Part shown: positions 53,466-62,668 of the stretch, in pieces
Layout of the letters: every line of letters begins with the position of its first letter
Position numbering within the stretch: position 1 is the stretch's first letter
Notes under the pieces: generated by a model
Databases searched by the model: none
Told to the model about the DNA's origin: nothing
Seen by the model: the letters and a program-made list of their open reading frames with translations, nothing else
Source of the DNA: Agrobacterium pusense
Lineage (GTDB): Bacteria; Pseudomonadota; Alphaproteobacteria; Rhizobiales; Rhizobiaceae
NCBI RefSeq assembly: GCF_900102105.1
Contig: NZ_FNBB01000003.1
Location: 62,001-126,000, forward strand
Reading direction: 5' to 3'
DNA: 64,000 nucleotides
Position numbers and translations under genes: made by a program

Positions 53466-55676
53466 ATGAGTTCAGTCACGCCGAAGCTGGATAGTTGCGG
53501 CGCCGAGCCCATCCACATTCCCGGCGCTATCCAGCAACATGGCGCACTTTTCGTGCTGTCCGCGCGTCAGTTGGCGGTCGTGCAGGCGAGCGATAACCTG
53601 CAGGATTTTCTTGATGCGCCTCTACCGATAGGCGTGATTCCAGACCGGGAAACATTGCCGTTTATCGAGGCATTACCGGCCTGGTATTCCGGTGACGACA
53701 GCAGCTTCAGATATGTCTGGGCCGAAAAAAAACTCGATGTCTCGGCGCATCGGTCGGGAAGCGTGATCATCGTCGAGCTTGAGAGAACAGGCCCGGGCGA
53801 CTCCGCCGAAGCGCTGATGAGCGAGTTGACAGGCCTCGCCCAATATCTCAACAGCACGCCGTCGCTGAGTGACGCGCTGTCTCGAGTTGCACAGCTTGTT
53901 TCCTCGATCAGCGGTTACGACCGGACCCTCATTTATGACTTCGGTCCCGACTGGAGCGGTCATGTCGTGGCGGAAGCTGGAGGCGGGGCGTTGCCTTCAT
54001 ATATCGGGCTTCGCTTCCCGGCGGGCGACATCCCGCCGCAGGCGCGCAAGCTTTATACGGTCAACCGTCTGCGTATGATCCCGGACGTCGATTATAGGCC
54101 CGTGCCTGTCATGCCGCAGGTCAACTCGGAAACGGGCGCAGTGCTCGATATGAGCCTTTCACAGCTTCGCAGCGTTTCGCCCGTTCATCTGGAATACATG
54201 CGCAACATGGCAACGGCGGCCTCGATGTCGGTGTCAATCATCGTCAATGGCAAGTTGTGGGGGCTGATCGCATGCCATCACGCCGCCCCCCACTCCGTCT
54301 CGATCGCCGTACGGGAAGCCTGCGATTTCGCCGCCCAGCTCCTTTCGATGCGGATCGCAATGGAGCAAAGTTCTCAGGATGCTTCGCGCCGGCTGGAACT
54401 TGGTCATGTCCAGGCTCGCCTGCTCAAGCGGATGGCGGCGGCACAAAGATGGGTTGATGGCCTCCTGGGCGGGGAGAGCGAAAAGGCGGATCTGCTGGAG
54501 CAGGTGGGGGCTGAGGGAGCTGCACTGCTTTTTGGCGATGAATATCATCTCGTGGGCAAGACCCCCTCGCAGGAGCAGGTCGAAGGATTGATCCGCTGGC
54601 TCGGCGAACGCGAGGTCGCAGACCTATTTGCCACAGACAATCTTGCCGGCGATTATCCCGCTGCTGCGGCATTTGCGTCCGTGGCGAGCGGGATCATCGC
54701 GATGCGGGTTTCGGAATTGCACGGAAGCTGGCTGATCTGGTTTCGGCCGGAAGTCGTAAAGACGGTGCGCTGGGGCGGGGATCCGCACAAGACAGTGCAT
54801 GAGAGCGGGCGCATTCATCCGCGCAAATCGTTCGAAACCTGGAAAGAGCAGGTGCGAAACACAGCCTCACCGTGGTCAGCGCCCGAGCTTGCAGCGGCGC
54901 GGGAGTTGCGTGGCGCCATCATCGGCATAGTACTGCGCAAGGCGGAGGAAATGGCGGATCTGACGAAAGAATTGCAGAGGACCAACAAGGAGCTGGAGGC
55001 ATTTTCCTACTCGGTTTCGCATGATCTCCGTGCGCCCTTCCGTCATATTGTCGGTTTCGCCCAGCTCTTGCGCGAACGCAGCAACACCCTGGATGAAAAA
55101 TCGCTCCACTATCTGCAGATGATCTCCGAAGCGGCACTCGGTGCAGGCAGGCTCGTGGATGATCTCCTGAATTTCTCGCAGCTCGGCCGCACCCAAATCA
55201 CAATGGTGCCGGTTGACATGGAGAAAGTCGTGAACGAGGTTCGCCGCTCCCTCGCTCATTCCATCGCTGATCGGCAGATCGAATGGCAGATCGGCAATCT
55301 GCCCGTGTCGCTCGGAGATCCGACCCTGCTTCGGCAGGTGTGGTACAATCTCGTTGACAACGCGATCAAATATTCCCGCCAGAAACCCGTTTCGATTATC
55401 ACCATTTCCGCGGCAGAAACCGAAGGTGGCGTCACCTACTCGGTCGAGGATAACGGTGTTGGCTTTGACATGGCCTATTACAGCAAGCTTTTTGGTGTAT
55501 TCCAGAGATTGCAGCGGGTAGAGGATTTTGAGGGAACGGGAATTGGACTTGCGCTGGTAAGACGAATTGTTGAACGCCACCACGGTTCGGTCAGCGCTAA
55601 GGGAACTGTCGGAGAGGGAGCCACGTTCTCCTTCACATTGCCGGTTACGAAAGTTGAAGAGGAAAAAATTGCCTGA
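53466..55676 (+). CDS. bphP1: bacteriophytochrome histidine kinase (Agp1-like)
   Basis: 736 residues from ATG 53466, which has GGAGAAAG just upstream. An in-frame TTG at 53427 would give 749 residues and the numbering used for Agrobacterium Agp1. The order is PAS-GAF-PHY-HisKA-HATPase. The biliverdin Cys is in LDSCGAEPIHIPG near the N-terminus; the GAF chromophore pocket has FPAGDIPPQARKLY; the kinase has FSYSVSHDLRAPFRH (His near 519) and a classic ATP lid (DNGVGFDMAYYSKLFGVF). It senses red/far-red light and phosphorylates its receiver, which starts eight bases before this gene ends. Confidence 0.95.
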   Translation: MSSVTPKLDSCGAEPIHIPGAIQQHGALFVLSARQLAVVQASDNLQDFLDAPLPIGVIPDRETLPFIEALPAWYSGDDSSFRYVWAEKKLDVSAHRSGSVIIVELERTGPGDSAEALMSELTGLAQYLNSTPSLSDALSRVAQLVSSISGYDRTLIYDFGPDWSGHVVAEAGGGALPSYIGLRFPAGDIPPQARKLYTVNRLRMIPDVDYRPVPVMPQVNSETGAVLDMSLSQLRSVSPVHLEYMRNMATAASMSVSIIVNGKLWGLIACHHAAPHSVSIAVREACDFAAQLLSMRIAMEQSSQDASRRLELGHVQARLLKRMAAAQRWVDGLLGGESEKADLLEQVGAEGAALLFGDEYHLVGKTPSQEQVEGLIRWLGEREVADLFATDNLAGDYPAAAAFASVASGIIAMRVSELHGSWLIWFRPEVVKTVRWGGDPHKTVHESGRIHPRKSFETWKEQVRNTASPWSAPELAAARELRGAIIGIVLRKAEEMADLTKELQRTNKELEAFSYSVSHDLRAPFRHIVGFAQLLRERSNTLDEKSLHYLQMISEAALGAGRLVDDLLNFSQLGRTQITMVPVDMEKVVNEVRRSLAHSIADRQIEWQIGNLPVSLGDPTLLRQVWYNLVDNAIKYSRQKPVSIITISAAETEGGVTYSVEDNGVGFDMAYYSKLFGVFQRLQRVEDFEGTGIGLALVRRIVERHHGSVSAKGTVGEGATFSFTLPVTKVEEEKIA

Positions 55677-56124
55677 ACTCAGACCTATTCTTCTCGTGGA
55701 GGATAATCCACGCGATCTGGAATTGACGCTAACTGCGCTGGAAAAATGTCAACTGGCGAACGAGGTCGTCATTGCGCGTGATGGTGCAGAAGCGCTTGAT
55801 TATCTCAACGCCTCGGGTAACTTCCACAACCGGCCTGCCGGTGACCCGACCGTGGTTCTTCTTGATCTCAAGCTGCCGAAGGTTGATGGGCTCGAGGTCC
55901 TCCAGACCGTGAAGGGCAGCGATCACCTCAAGCATATTCCGGTCGTCATGCTGACCTCCTCCCGTGAAGAACAGGATCTCGTAAAGAGCTACGAACTCGG
56001 CGTGAACGCCTTTGTGGTGAAGCCGGTGGAGTTCAATCAGTTTTTTAAGGCGATACAGGATCTTGGCGTGTTCTGGGCCCTGCTGAACGAACCGCCGCCG
56101 GGCGCGCGCCGCAATGGTGCGTGA
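55669..56124 (+). CDS. Rcp1-type single-domain response regulator
   Basis: 151 residues from TTG 55669 behind GAGGAAAA, overlapping the phytochrome stop by eight bases. Receiver landmarks: acidic pair in LLVEDNPRD, phospho-acceptor Asp in VVLLDLKLPKVDG, Thr/Ser in VMLTSSREE, Lys in FVVKPVEF. The extended C-terminus (FFKAIQDLGVFWALLNE) is typical of the dimerising receivers paired with bacterial phytochromes. It receives phosphate from the phytochrome kinase and has no output domain, so it probably passes the signal on, possibly to the hybrid kinase encoded next. Confidence 0.92.
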   Translation: MPELRPILLVEDNPRDLELTLTALEKCQLANEVVIARDGAEALDYLNASGNFHNRPAGDPTVVLLDLKLPKVDGLEVLQTVKGSDHLKHIPVVMLTSSREEQDLVKSYELGVNAFVVKPVEFNQFFKAIQDLGVFWALLNEPPPGARRNGA

Positions 56125-57130
56125 GGCGATGCCGCAGATGGAGCAAAGCAAGCTTCTTCTTCTCGAAGACAGCTCGGTCGATGCCGAACTGATCGAGGAT
56201 CAGCTTTCACGGATCTCTCCGCCCCCTGTCGTAACCAGGGCGGTGGGTAAAACTTCCTTCATCGAGGCGCTGGAAAATCAGCAGTTCGATATCATTCTCG
56301 CAGATTTTTCCCTGCCGGACTTTGACGGCATGGCTGCGCTTGATGTCGTCATGCAAACGAGACCCGACACGCCCTTCATTTTCGTTTCCGGTGTTCTCGG
56401 CGAAGACGCGGCGATCGATGCCTTCAGGCGCGGCGCAACTGATTATGTCCTGAAGCAGCGACTGGCGAGGCTGCCCTCCGCAGTCGGTCGCGCTCTCGCG
56501 GAAGCACGGGAAAAGGAGGAGCGGAGACGGGCGGAAATGCACAAGGAGCTGCTCGTCCGCGAACTCAGCCATCGTGTCAAGAACACGATGGCGATGGTCA
56601 TTTCCATCATTCGCCGCACTGCAAAAGGCAGTTCATCCGTAGAGGATTATCAAGAGAGGCTCGTGGCCCGCGTGAGTGCGCTCGCCGAGAGTCATGCCCT
56701 GCTTTTCCAGAGCAACTGGGGACAAACCGATCTCAAGGATGTCGTGAAGCGGGCAATTGAACCCCATAACACTTTTGCCAGCCGCGTCGAGCTCGAAGGT
56801 CCCGACGGGGTTAGCGTATCGCCTAAATCCGCATTGGCGCTTGGCATGATTTTGCATGAACTGGTGACGAATGCGCAGAAATACGGTTCGCTTTCAGAAG
56901 CAACCGGGAAGGTGCAGGTCTTCTGGAAAAGGCTTCGTAACGATGAAGGCCGGGACCTTATCGAGCTGCGCTGGCATGAAAGCGGTGGCCCGCCCATTTC
57001 CGCTCCGCTGGAGACCGGTTTCGGAACGACCCTTGTTACAAGGGGAGCCCAGTACGAGCTGCAGGGCGACAGTGAAATCCGCTATGATCGCGACGGCCTG
57101 AAATATCGGGTGATTTTCCCTCTGGACTGA
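56114..57130 (+). CDS. receiver-HWE histidine kinase hybrid
   Basis: 338 residues from ATG 56114, overlapping the previous stop by 11 bases; ATG 56129 and 56138 are alternatives. The N-terminal receiver (LLLLEDSSVDAELIED, Asp in IILADFSLPDFDG, Lys in YVLKQRLARLP) is followed by an HWE kinase core: LLVRELSHRVKNTMAMVISIIRRT, N-box LHELVTNAQKYGSLSE and the WxE element as LRWHESGGP. The receiver-first arrangement means it is likely switched by another kinase and then phosphorylates a further partner. Confidence 0.9.
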   Translation: MVREAMPQMEQSKLLLLEDSSVDAELIEDQLSRISPPPVVTRAVGKTSFIEALENQQFDIILADFSLPDFDGMAALDVVMQTRPDTPFIFVSGVLGEDAAIDAFRRGATDYVLKQRLARLPSAVGRALAEAREKEERRRAEMHKELLVRELSHRVKNTMAMVISIIRRTAKGSSSVEDYQERLVARVSALAESHALLFQSNWGQTDLKDVVKRAIEPHNTFASRVELEGPDGVSVSPKSALALGMILHELVTNAQKYGSLSEATGKVQVFWKRLRNDEGRDLIELRWHESGGPPISAPLETGFGTTLVTRGAQYELQGDSEIRYDRDGLKYRVIFPLD

Positions 57131-57149
57131 AGTGTCGCCTATCAGCGTT

Positions 57150-57183
57150 ACCGGACGTTGCGGGTATTTTCCCGCTAGCCGGT
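57150..57183. terminator. nested hairpin between convergent genes
   Basis: An inner stem GCGGG-TATTTT-CCCGC (57160-57175) lies within an outer ACCGG/CCGGT (57150-57154, 57179-57183). It sits exactly between the hybrid kinase stop and the convergent receiver stop, which it overlaps, so it could end transcription from both sides. Confidence 0.5.
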
Positions 57184-57549
57184 ATGCGCGAATTCGGTCG
57201 CCAGAACATTCGGGAGATTATCAAAATCGCACGGCTTGGAAATGATCGTCAGCCCTGTCAATTGCGTGCGAATACCGGGTATCTCGGCATATCCGCTGCA
57301 GATGACGAAAGGTATGCTCTCGGCCCTCAGTCGTTCGATCACGGGAAAGGATAACTCGCCCTTGAGATTGAGGTCGATGACCGCTCCATCCAGATCGGTT
57401 GCGCTTATTTTCTCCAGCGCTGCGGCTATATCGGAAACCGGCCCGATGACGTCGACACCGAGGTCGGACAGAAAGTCCTCCATATCCATCGCCAGAAGGG
57501 CGTCGTCTTCCAGAACGAGGATATGCTTTCCCTGAAAATCATATTGCAT
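57175..57549 (-). CDS. single-domain response regulator
   Basis: 124 residues, a lone receiver. Acidic pair in ILVLEDDALLAMDMEDFL, phospho-acceptor Asp in DGAVIDLNLKGE, Ser in FVICSGYAE, Lys in ISKPCDF: all key residues are present. This short type is common as a partner or phosphate sink of HWE kinases in the rhizobial general stress network. It runs opposite to the two flanking signalling modules and has a perfect EcfG promoter, so it is probably made under stress to feed back on them. Confidence 0.9.
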   Translation of the reverse strand: MQYDFQGKHILVLEDDALLAMDMEDFLSDLGVDVIGPVSDIAAALEKISATDLDGAVIDLNLKGELSFPVIERLRAESIPFVICSGYAEIPGIRTQLTGLTIISKPCDFDNLPNVLATEFAHTG

Positions 57550-57605
57550 AGCTTACCGCATTCACATGGTCGCAGGCGCGCCCGGACATTTTACCAACAG
57601 CGCTG

Positions 57606-57630
57606 AACGCCTGAAGATCGAGGTGGTTCC
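57606..57630 (-). promoter_or_regulatory. perfect EcfG promoter
   Basis: On the minus strand GGAAC (57630-57626), 16 bases, CGTT (57609-57606): an exact match to the EcfG consensus, 57 bases before the receiver start at 57549. It is the strongest stress promoter in the window. Confidence 0.72.
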
Positions 57631-57720
57631 ACCCTTGTGTAAAAAGAAATCATTCGCATCCGTCGCTTGCGTACTCTAGTTTGTGCCGCGAACTAACTGC
57701 CTACCGGGAATGTTACTGCT

Positions 57721-59214
57721 GTGACTGGTTTTTCACCGTTTGCCCAGCGAAGCCTTTTGATGCTTGCTGTTGGCGTTGCAATTTTGATTGGCATGGTCTC
57801 CACATCTTTGTGGCTGGTGCAGGTGAATAATCGCTATTCCCAGGAAACGGCGGAACTGCGCCGTGTCCGTGCCGCAATTCTGGATGTGCTGACGACGATG
57901 CAGGACGTCGAAACCGGCCAGCGGGGATATCTGCTTACCAACAATCGCGAATATCTGGGGCCTTACGAAGAGGCCCTTCAGGGCTTGCCCGAACGCCAGG
58001 CGCGACTTCTCGATCTTCTGAAAGGGGAAGAGCGATATAAGCAACCTCTCGCTGGCTTGAAGCAGGCGATCGACGCAAAGCTCTCCGAGACACGCGAAAC
58101 CATCGATTTGCAGCGCGCGGGTCGCATTACCGAGGCAGCCGAGGTCGTTCGAAATAACGACGGCAAACGCTTCATGAATGAGATCAGGAGTGTTCTGTCG
58201 GACCTTCAGTCGGATACCGACGATCGCCTGCGCGTCATCGTTGCGGATCAACTGGGCGCCGCCAATACACTTCGTTGGGTAACGATTGGCGGTGCCGTTG
58301 CGATTCTCATCGTGGTCGGCGGGTCGATACTGCTCGTCTTTACTTATATTCGCGCGCTAAACAGGTCGCGGGAGGATGTGGACGAACTCAATCGCCATCT
58401 TGAGGAGCGTGTCGAGGAAAGAACACGCGATCTTCGCCGGGCCAACCAGGAAATTCAGCGCTTCGCTTATATCGTTACTCATGATCTGAGGGCGCCGCTT
58501 GTCAACATCATGGGCTTCCTTTCTGAATTCGATACGTCGCTGAAGCCGGTCACCAACTATGTCCTGGCAGATGGAAAAACGCTGACGCAGGACGTGATCC
58601 GAGAGGCGCGGCTGGCGGTTGAGGAAGACATACCCGAAGCCATCGGGTTTATCCGTTCATCGACCCGCAAGATGGACCAGCTGATCAACGCCATTCTGAA
58701 GATATCCCGTGACGGCCAGCGCAAGCTTCAGCCTGAGAAAGTCGATATCGAAACTTTGCTCTCCTCGCTTTCAGAGACCGTGCGCCATCAGATCACGGCC
58801 AATGGAGGAGAGATTCATGTCGACACGCCCAAGCTGACAGTCGTGACGGACCGCATATCTCTCGACCAGATTCTAGGTAATCTTCTCGATAACGCGGTGA
58901 AATATCAGATGCCTGGGCGCCCTCTGAGGTTAACGGCACGCGCCTATCCGGCCGGGCGCGGCGCGATCGCCATTGAAATTGGCGACAACGGGCGCGGTAT
59001 CGGTGAGCAGGATCTTGAGCGTGTCTTCGAACTGTTTCGTCGGGCGGGCGAACAGGACCAGCCCGGTGAAGGAATAGGTCTCGCACATGTCCGTTCGCTA
59101 ATCAGAAATTTAGGAGGTGACATTAGGGTGGAGTCGCGACTCGGGGAAGGCAGCACATTTATCTTGCTGCTTCCGAGTGACCTCAGAAGAGTAACGAAGG
59201 AAGGCGACAAATGA
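57721..59214 (+). CDS. CHASE3-domain sensor histidine kinase
   Basis: 497 residues from GTG 57721. TM1 is at about 11-32 and TM2 at about 178-202, with a CHASE3 sensor between them; its signature VLTTMQDVETGQRGYLLTNN is visible. A coiled coil (ELNRHLEERVEERTRDLRR) leads to HisKA (FAYIVTHDLRAPLVN, His near 258) and an intact HATPase (DNAVKYQM, DNGRGIGEQD). CHASE3 probably senses an extracellular or periplasmic cue. It overlaps the next receiver gene by four bases and heads the second three-gene signalling module. Confidence 0.92.
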   Translation: MTGFSPFAQRSLLMLAVGVAILIGMVSTSLWLVQVNNRYSQETAELRRVRAAILDVLTTMQDVETGQRGYLLTNNREYLGPYEEALQGLPERQARLLDLLKGEERYKQPLAGLKQAIDAKLSETRETIDLQRAGRITEAAEVVRNNDGKRFMNEIRSVLSDLQSDTDDRLRVIVADQLGAANTLRWVTIGGAVAILIVVGGSILLVFTYIRALNRSREDVDELNRHLEERVEERTRDLRRANQEIQRFAYIVTHDLRAPLVNIMGFLSEFDTSLKPVTNYVLADGKTLTQDVIREARLAVEEDIPEAIGFIRSSTRKMDQLINAILKISRDGQRKLQPEKVDIETLLSSLSETVRHQITANGGEIHVDTPKLTVVTDRISLDQILGNLLDNAVKYQMPGRPLRLTARAYPAGRGAIAIEIGDNGRGIGEQDLERVFELFRRAGEQDQPGEGIGLAHVRSLIRNLGGDIRVESRLGEGSTFILLLPSDLRRVTKEGDK

Positions 59215-59648
59215 AAGCGACCGGTCAGGAAGTAACGATCGTGATGATCGAAGACGACGAGGGACATGCCCGTCTGATCGAGAAAAATGTGCGCAGAGCA
59301 GGTGTCAACAACGAGATCGTGCCGTTCACACTCGGTGCAAAGGCACTGGATTATATCCTGGGCCAAAGCCGGGACGGGCTCGTCAGCAAGGATCGCTATC
59401 TGCTCGTTTTGCTCGACCTCAATCTCCCCGACATGTCCGGCATCAGCATTCTCGAGCAGATCAAAAGCAATGAATACACCCGCCGTCTGCCTGTCGTGGT
59501 TTTGACGACCACTGATGACGAAACCGAAATTCAGAAATGCTATGATCTCGGTGCGAATGTTTATATAACAAAGCCGGTCGACTATGAGGGCTTCGCGAAT
59601 GCCATCAAAAATCTCGGCCTTTTCTTTTCCGTAATACAGATACCCTGA
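59211..59648 (+). CDS. Rcp1-type single-domain response regulator
   Basis: 145 residues. Receiver landmarks: VMIEDDEGHARLIEKNV, phospho-acceptor Asp in LVLLDLNLPDMSG, Thr in VVLTTTDDE, Lys in YITKPVDYEGF, and the Rcp1-type tail IKNLGLFFSVIQ. It corresponds in type and position to the receiver after the phytochrome gene. Its ATG lies in the kinase stop (ATGA), and the hybrid kinase starts four bases after it ends. Confidence 0.92.
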   Translation: MKATGQEVTIVMIEDDEGHARLIEKNVRRAGVNNEIVPFTLGAKALDYILGQSRDGLVSKDRYLLVLLDLNLPDMSGISILEQIKSNEYTRRLPVVVLTTTDDETEIQKCYDLGANVYITKPVDYEGFANAIKNLGLFFSVIQIP

Positions 59649-59652
59649 AGGC

Positions 59653-60690
59653 ATGATGGCTCTGCGCGTTTTGTATGTCGATGACGACCCGGCTCTGGCG
59701 CGGCTTGCGAGCCGCGTGCTTGGTCGCCACGGAATGGAGGTGGTCCATGCCGCGTCCGTTGCTTCCGGGCTTGAGCTTTTCCAAAACGGGCAGTTCGATG
59801 TCGTCGTTCTCGATCACTATTTTCAGACGGCGACGGGAATGGAGTTTCTGGCGGCGATCGAGACGGTGCCGGCCCGGGTTCCCGTTCTTTACGTAACGGG
59901 GTCCAACGAGGCCCAGATCGCCATAGACGCGCTCAAGGCTGGTGCCGCCGATTACGTCATCAAGAATGTTGGAGACGACTTTTTTCCGCTGTTGCTGGCA
60001 GCCATCAACCAGGCGCTTGAAAACCATCGCCTGCGGCAGACAAAAGAGGAAGCTGACCGTCTGCTGATAAAGGCCAAAGAGCATGCGGAAATGATGGTGA
60101 AAGAGATGAACCATCGCATCGCGAATAGTCTCTCACTGGTTTCCGCCATGATCCGGCTGCAGATCAATACGCTGAAGTCCCAGGAAGCAGAAACGGCGTT
60201 GCTGGAGACGCAGAGCCGGATTTCTGCGATCGCCGGCGTTCATCGCAGTCTCTACAATACCGCGAATGTGGGGCTCGTATCCCTGAATTCCTATCTCACC
60301 TCGATCATAAGCGACCTGTTCCAAGCTGTCCCGGGCTCTTCCTCCATCACGGTCGAAACGTCGCTCTGTGAGGTTGATCTGAACGCCGACCATGCCGTTG
60401 CGCTCGGTGTCATCGTCACTGAACTTCTGACAAACGCGCTCAAATATGCCTATCCGGATCAAGAAGGCACAGTGCGCATTAACCTGTCCGCCCAGGACGG
60501 CCGGTTCATTCTTGTTGTGGAGGATGACGGCGTCGGTGTGAAACCGGATTCAGCCCCTCGCGGCACCGGTCTCGGCACCAAGCTGATCATGGCGATGGCG
60601 CAGAATATTGGCGCCCGGGTCGAGCAGACGCACACGCACCCGGAACTCAAAAAAGGCACCCGTTTCTCGATGATATGGAATGAACGGTGA
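59653..60690 (+). CDS. receiver-HisKA_2 histidine kinase hybrid
   Basis: 345 residues. The receiver (LYVDDDPALARLASRVLG, Asp in DVVVLDHYFQTATG, Lys in YVIKNVGDD) is followed by a HisKA_2-type kinase: MVKEMNHRIANSLSLVSAMIRLQ, N-box VTELLTNALKYAYPD, and ATP site VEDDGVGV with GLGTKLIMAMAQ. It lacks the WxE element of the HWE group and looks more like PdtaS-type kinases. It parallels the hybrid at 56114-57130. The two modules therefore end in different kinase subfamilies. Confidence 0.9.
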   Translation: MMALRVLYVDDDPALARLASRVLGRHGMEVVHAASVASGLELFQNGQFDVVVLDHYFQTATGMEFLAAIETVPARVPVLYVTGSNEAQIAIDALKAGAADYVIKNVGDDFFPLLLAAINQALENHRLRQTKEEADRLLIKAKEHAEMMVKEMNHRIANSLSLVSAMIRLQINTLKSQEAETALLETQSRISAIAGVHRSLYNTANVGLVSLNSYLTSIISDLFQAVPGSSSITVETSLCEVDLNADHAVALGVIVTELLTNALKYAYPDQEGTVRINLSAQDGRFILVVEDDGVGVKPDSAPRGTGLGTKLIMAMAQNIGARVEQTHTHPELKKGTRFSMIWNER

Positions 60691-61190
60691 CGGCATGGCC
60701 GCCGTGCCTCGCGATTATATCTCGATATAACGGCTGTCTAGCGGAGAGCGATTGGACCTCCTGGCCGTCCCCATAGCCTTCAGCGCGAACGAATGGTCAA
60801 AATATTTTGCCCGAAGCACGGAAGAGTGAAGCCGCTTTCGGCGCTCAGAGCAGAGCGACCTGCCGCCAAAGCGATTCTTTAAAATTTTTCTCTCTGCCAT
60901 AGTGGAAACGCGGTACATTCTCAGGTTGTGCGCCCCGGTCGAGCAAAGTGCACAAGGCGGGTGCCGGCTGCCGCTATAAAGGCACAGCTAATATGGAACG
61001 ACTGAAATTTGACCCAAGAAGTTTTCATGGGTGAAATTTTGCGTCCATAAAGCCGGCAGATGCATAGTATTTCGGCAATCTCGGAAAATGTCTTAATGCA
61101 ATCTTAACGATGTTGCGCTGCAAAAAAACTTGATGGACTATTTTAATACTGCGGGAGGAAATGCTGTTCAACAAAACAGGAGTTCGTGCC
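60691..61190. other. control region upstream of the curdlan-type operon
   Basis: 500 bases without a convincing gene. The last 200 are AT-rich, as expected for the promoter of the crd-type operon. One near-perfect palindrome is at 60715-60730. A 67-codon frame on the minus strand (60918-60715) has no family features or ribosome site. Confidence 0.45.
60715..60730. promoter_or_regulatory. 16-bp inverted repeat, possible operator
   Basis: TTATATC-TC-GATATAA has 7-bp perfect arms, 25 bases after the hybrid kinase stop and 460 bases before the crd-type operon. The binding protein, if any, is unknown. Confidence 0.3.
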
Positions 61191-62645
61191 ATGCTGTTCC
61201 GCAATAGAGATAAAGAAAAACCTCAAGGCGCCTCGGTCAGGCTGGCCTCGTATACTGTTCTCGGTGTTGTCGCCACAGTGTTTTCCTCCTCCGTGTTTCC
61301 ACCTGTCTTCACTTCGCAGACAAACCGCGCCTTGATCAATGCTCCCGTCATTCCGCTGACGACCCCCATCAGTGGCGTGGTGAAAATATCCGGTAACGGC
61401 AGGGCGGCTGTTGAAAACGACAAGGTCGACAACACCACTCTGATCGGCCTGAAAGTGCAACTGGCGGCACTCGACAATGAACTTCGCCAGAAAAACGCGA
61501 TTATCGGCGATTATGCTAGCCGGGTCGACAATCTGAACAATGATCTTCTCAGCCAGCAAGCGGCTTTACTGCAGAGAACAGAATCCGACCTTGAAGCGGC
61601 AAAGGCTGCTTTGCAGATGGTGACCTATTCGACCCGCATCGCGAAAGCAGAAGCGGTGCGCAAACAGAAGCTGGTTGCCAAGGGTGTTTATTTCGGAATT
61701 GGCGACGACATCGCCGATACGATACAACTTGAAGATACAAAACTGCAGGCCGCGAAAGTTGCCGTCGACAAGCTTAACAAGGAAATGAGCTTCGCGCGCC
61801 AGGGCATCTATATCGGTTCCGACCTGCAATCCCTGCAAAATCTTCAGCAGGAAATCCGCACAAGGTCCGCCGATCTGCTGCAAATCCAGATGCAGATGAC
61901 GACCATGCAGACGCGGAAAAGCGAACTCGAAGCGCTTGCCTCCGCGGAGGCCGCGCGTATCGACAGACTGACCCGCGCCGATCTCGCCATTCCGCCAGGC
62001 ACGACGCTTTATAAGCCGGTTGCCGTGACGGGACGTGAAGTGGTGGCCGGCGACACCTTGGCGGAGGCGCTCGACTGTCGCAACGCTTTCGTCGTGGCAA
62101 TTTTTTCCGAACGTCAGGCGCAGGCCCTTTCCGTGGGTTCAAGGGTAAAGGTAAATGCCGATGCGTGGGCGCAGGAAGCGGACGGGGTGGTAGAGCGGCT
62201 GGTGCCCCGAACCACCGAACGCGTCGACCTCGATTATGCCGTACCGTTTCCCCCCACGGAGCGGCGGGAGCTTTACGCTTATATCCGCATGGCCGGGACA
62301 TCCGAGAGCCAGTTTATGAAAAACGGCGTCTGTTCGGTCGGTACCTGGGTGAGTGTAAGTCTGCCGCGCGAATGGCTCGGCAAGACCCGGGAATATGTTC
62401 ATGAGGCATCGGCAAGCCTCTTCCAGTTTGCGCAGGCATCCGCCAGCGAAATGCCCGACGTGAGGCAGGCCGCCTGGACGCTCATCGAGACATCACGAGA
62501 GAAAATATTCGAGCAGATGGGCATGGGCGGGCAGCCGCAACAGCCGCCGGGAATAGCGGCGCCCACTACAAAGCCGGATATCATCACGCAGCATGCGATC
62601 AGCGGTGCAGATGCCACCGCGAAAGCACCGCGCACCCAATCCTGA
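61191..62645 (+). CDS. HlyD-like membrane adaptor of curdlan-type synthesis (CrdA-like)
   Basis: 484 residues from ATG 61191, chosen for AGGAG eight bases upstream; ATG 61161 is in frame but its GGAGGAA directly abuts the codon. One N-terminal membrane anchor (about 18-40) precedes a beta-barrel/lipoyl-type half motif (LTTPISGVVKISGNG), a long coiled coil (about 85-265), the second half (TTLYKPVAVTGREVVAGD) and a C-terminal region ending in a Pro-rich tail. This is the plan of periplasmic adaptor proteins. Directly before a CrdS-like synthase it most likely corresponds to CrdA, helping move the beta-1,3-glucan through the periplasm. Confidence 0.7.
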   Translation: MLFRNRDKEKPQGASVRLASYTVLGVVATVFSSSVFPPVFTSQTNRALINAPVIPLTTPISGVVKISGNGRAAVENDKVDNTTLIGLKVQLAALDNELRQKNAIIGDYASRVDNLNNDLLSQQAALLQRTESDLEAAKAALQMVTYSTRIAKAEAVRKQKLVAKGVYFGIGDDIADTIQLEDTKLQAAKVAVDKLNKEMSFARQGIYIGSDLQSLQNLQQEIRTRSADLLQIQMQMTTMQTRKSELEALASAEAARIDRLTRADLAIPPGTTLYKPVAVTGREVVAGDTLAEALDCRNAFVVAIFSERQAQALSVGSRVKVNADAWAQEADGVVERLVPRTTERVDLDYAVPFPPTERRELYAYIRMAGTSESQFMKNGVCSVGTWVSVSLPREWLGKTREYVHEASASLFQFAQASASEMPDVRQAAWTLIETSREKIFEQMGMGGQPQQPPGIAAPTTKPDIITQHAISGADATAKAPRTQS

Positions 62646-62668
62646 CACCCGCATGGATTGGGCAAGCC

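Noticed and set aside
60715-60918. 67-codon frame on the minus strand after the hybrid kinase
   Set aside because: Arg/Ser-rich with no domain, and it contains the inverted repeat at 60715; probably not coding.
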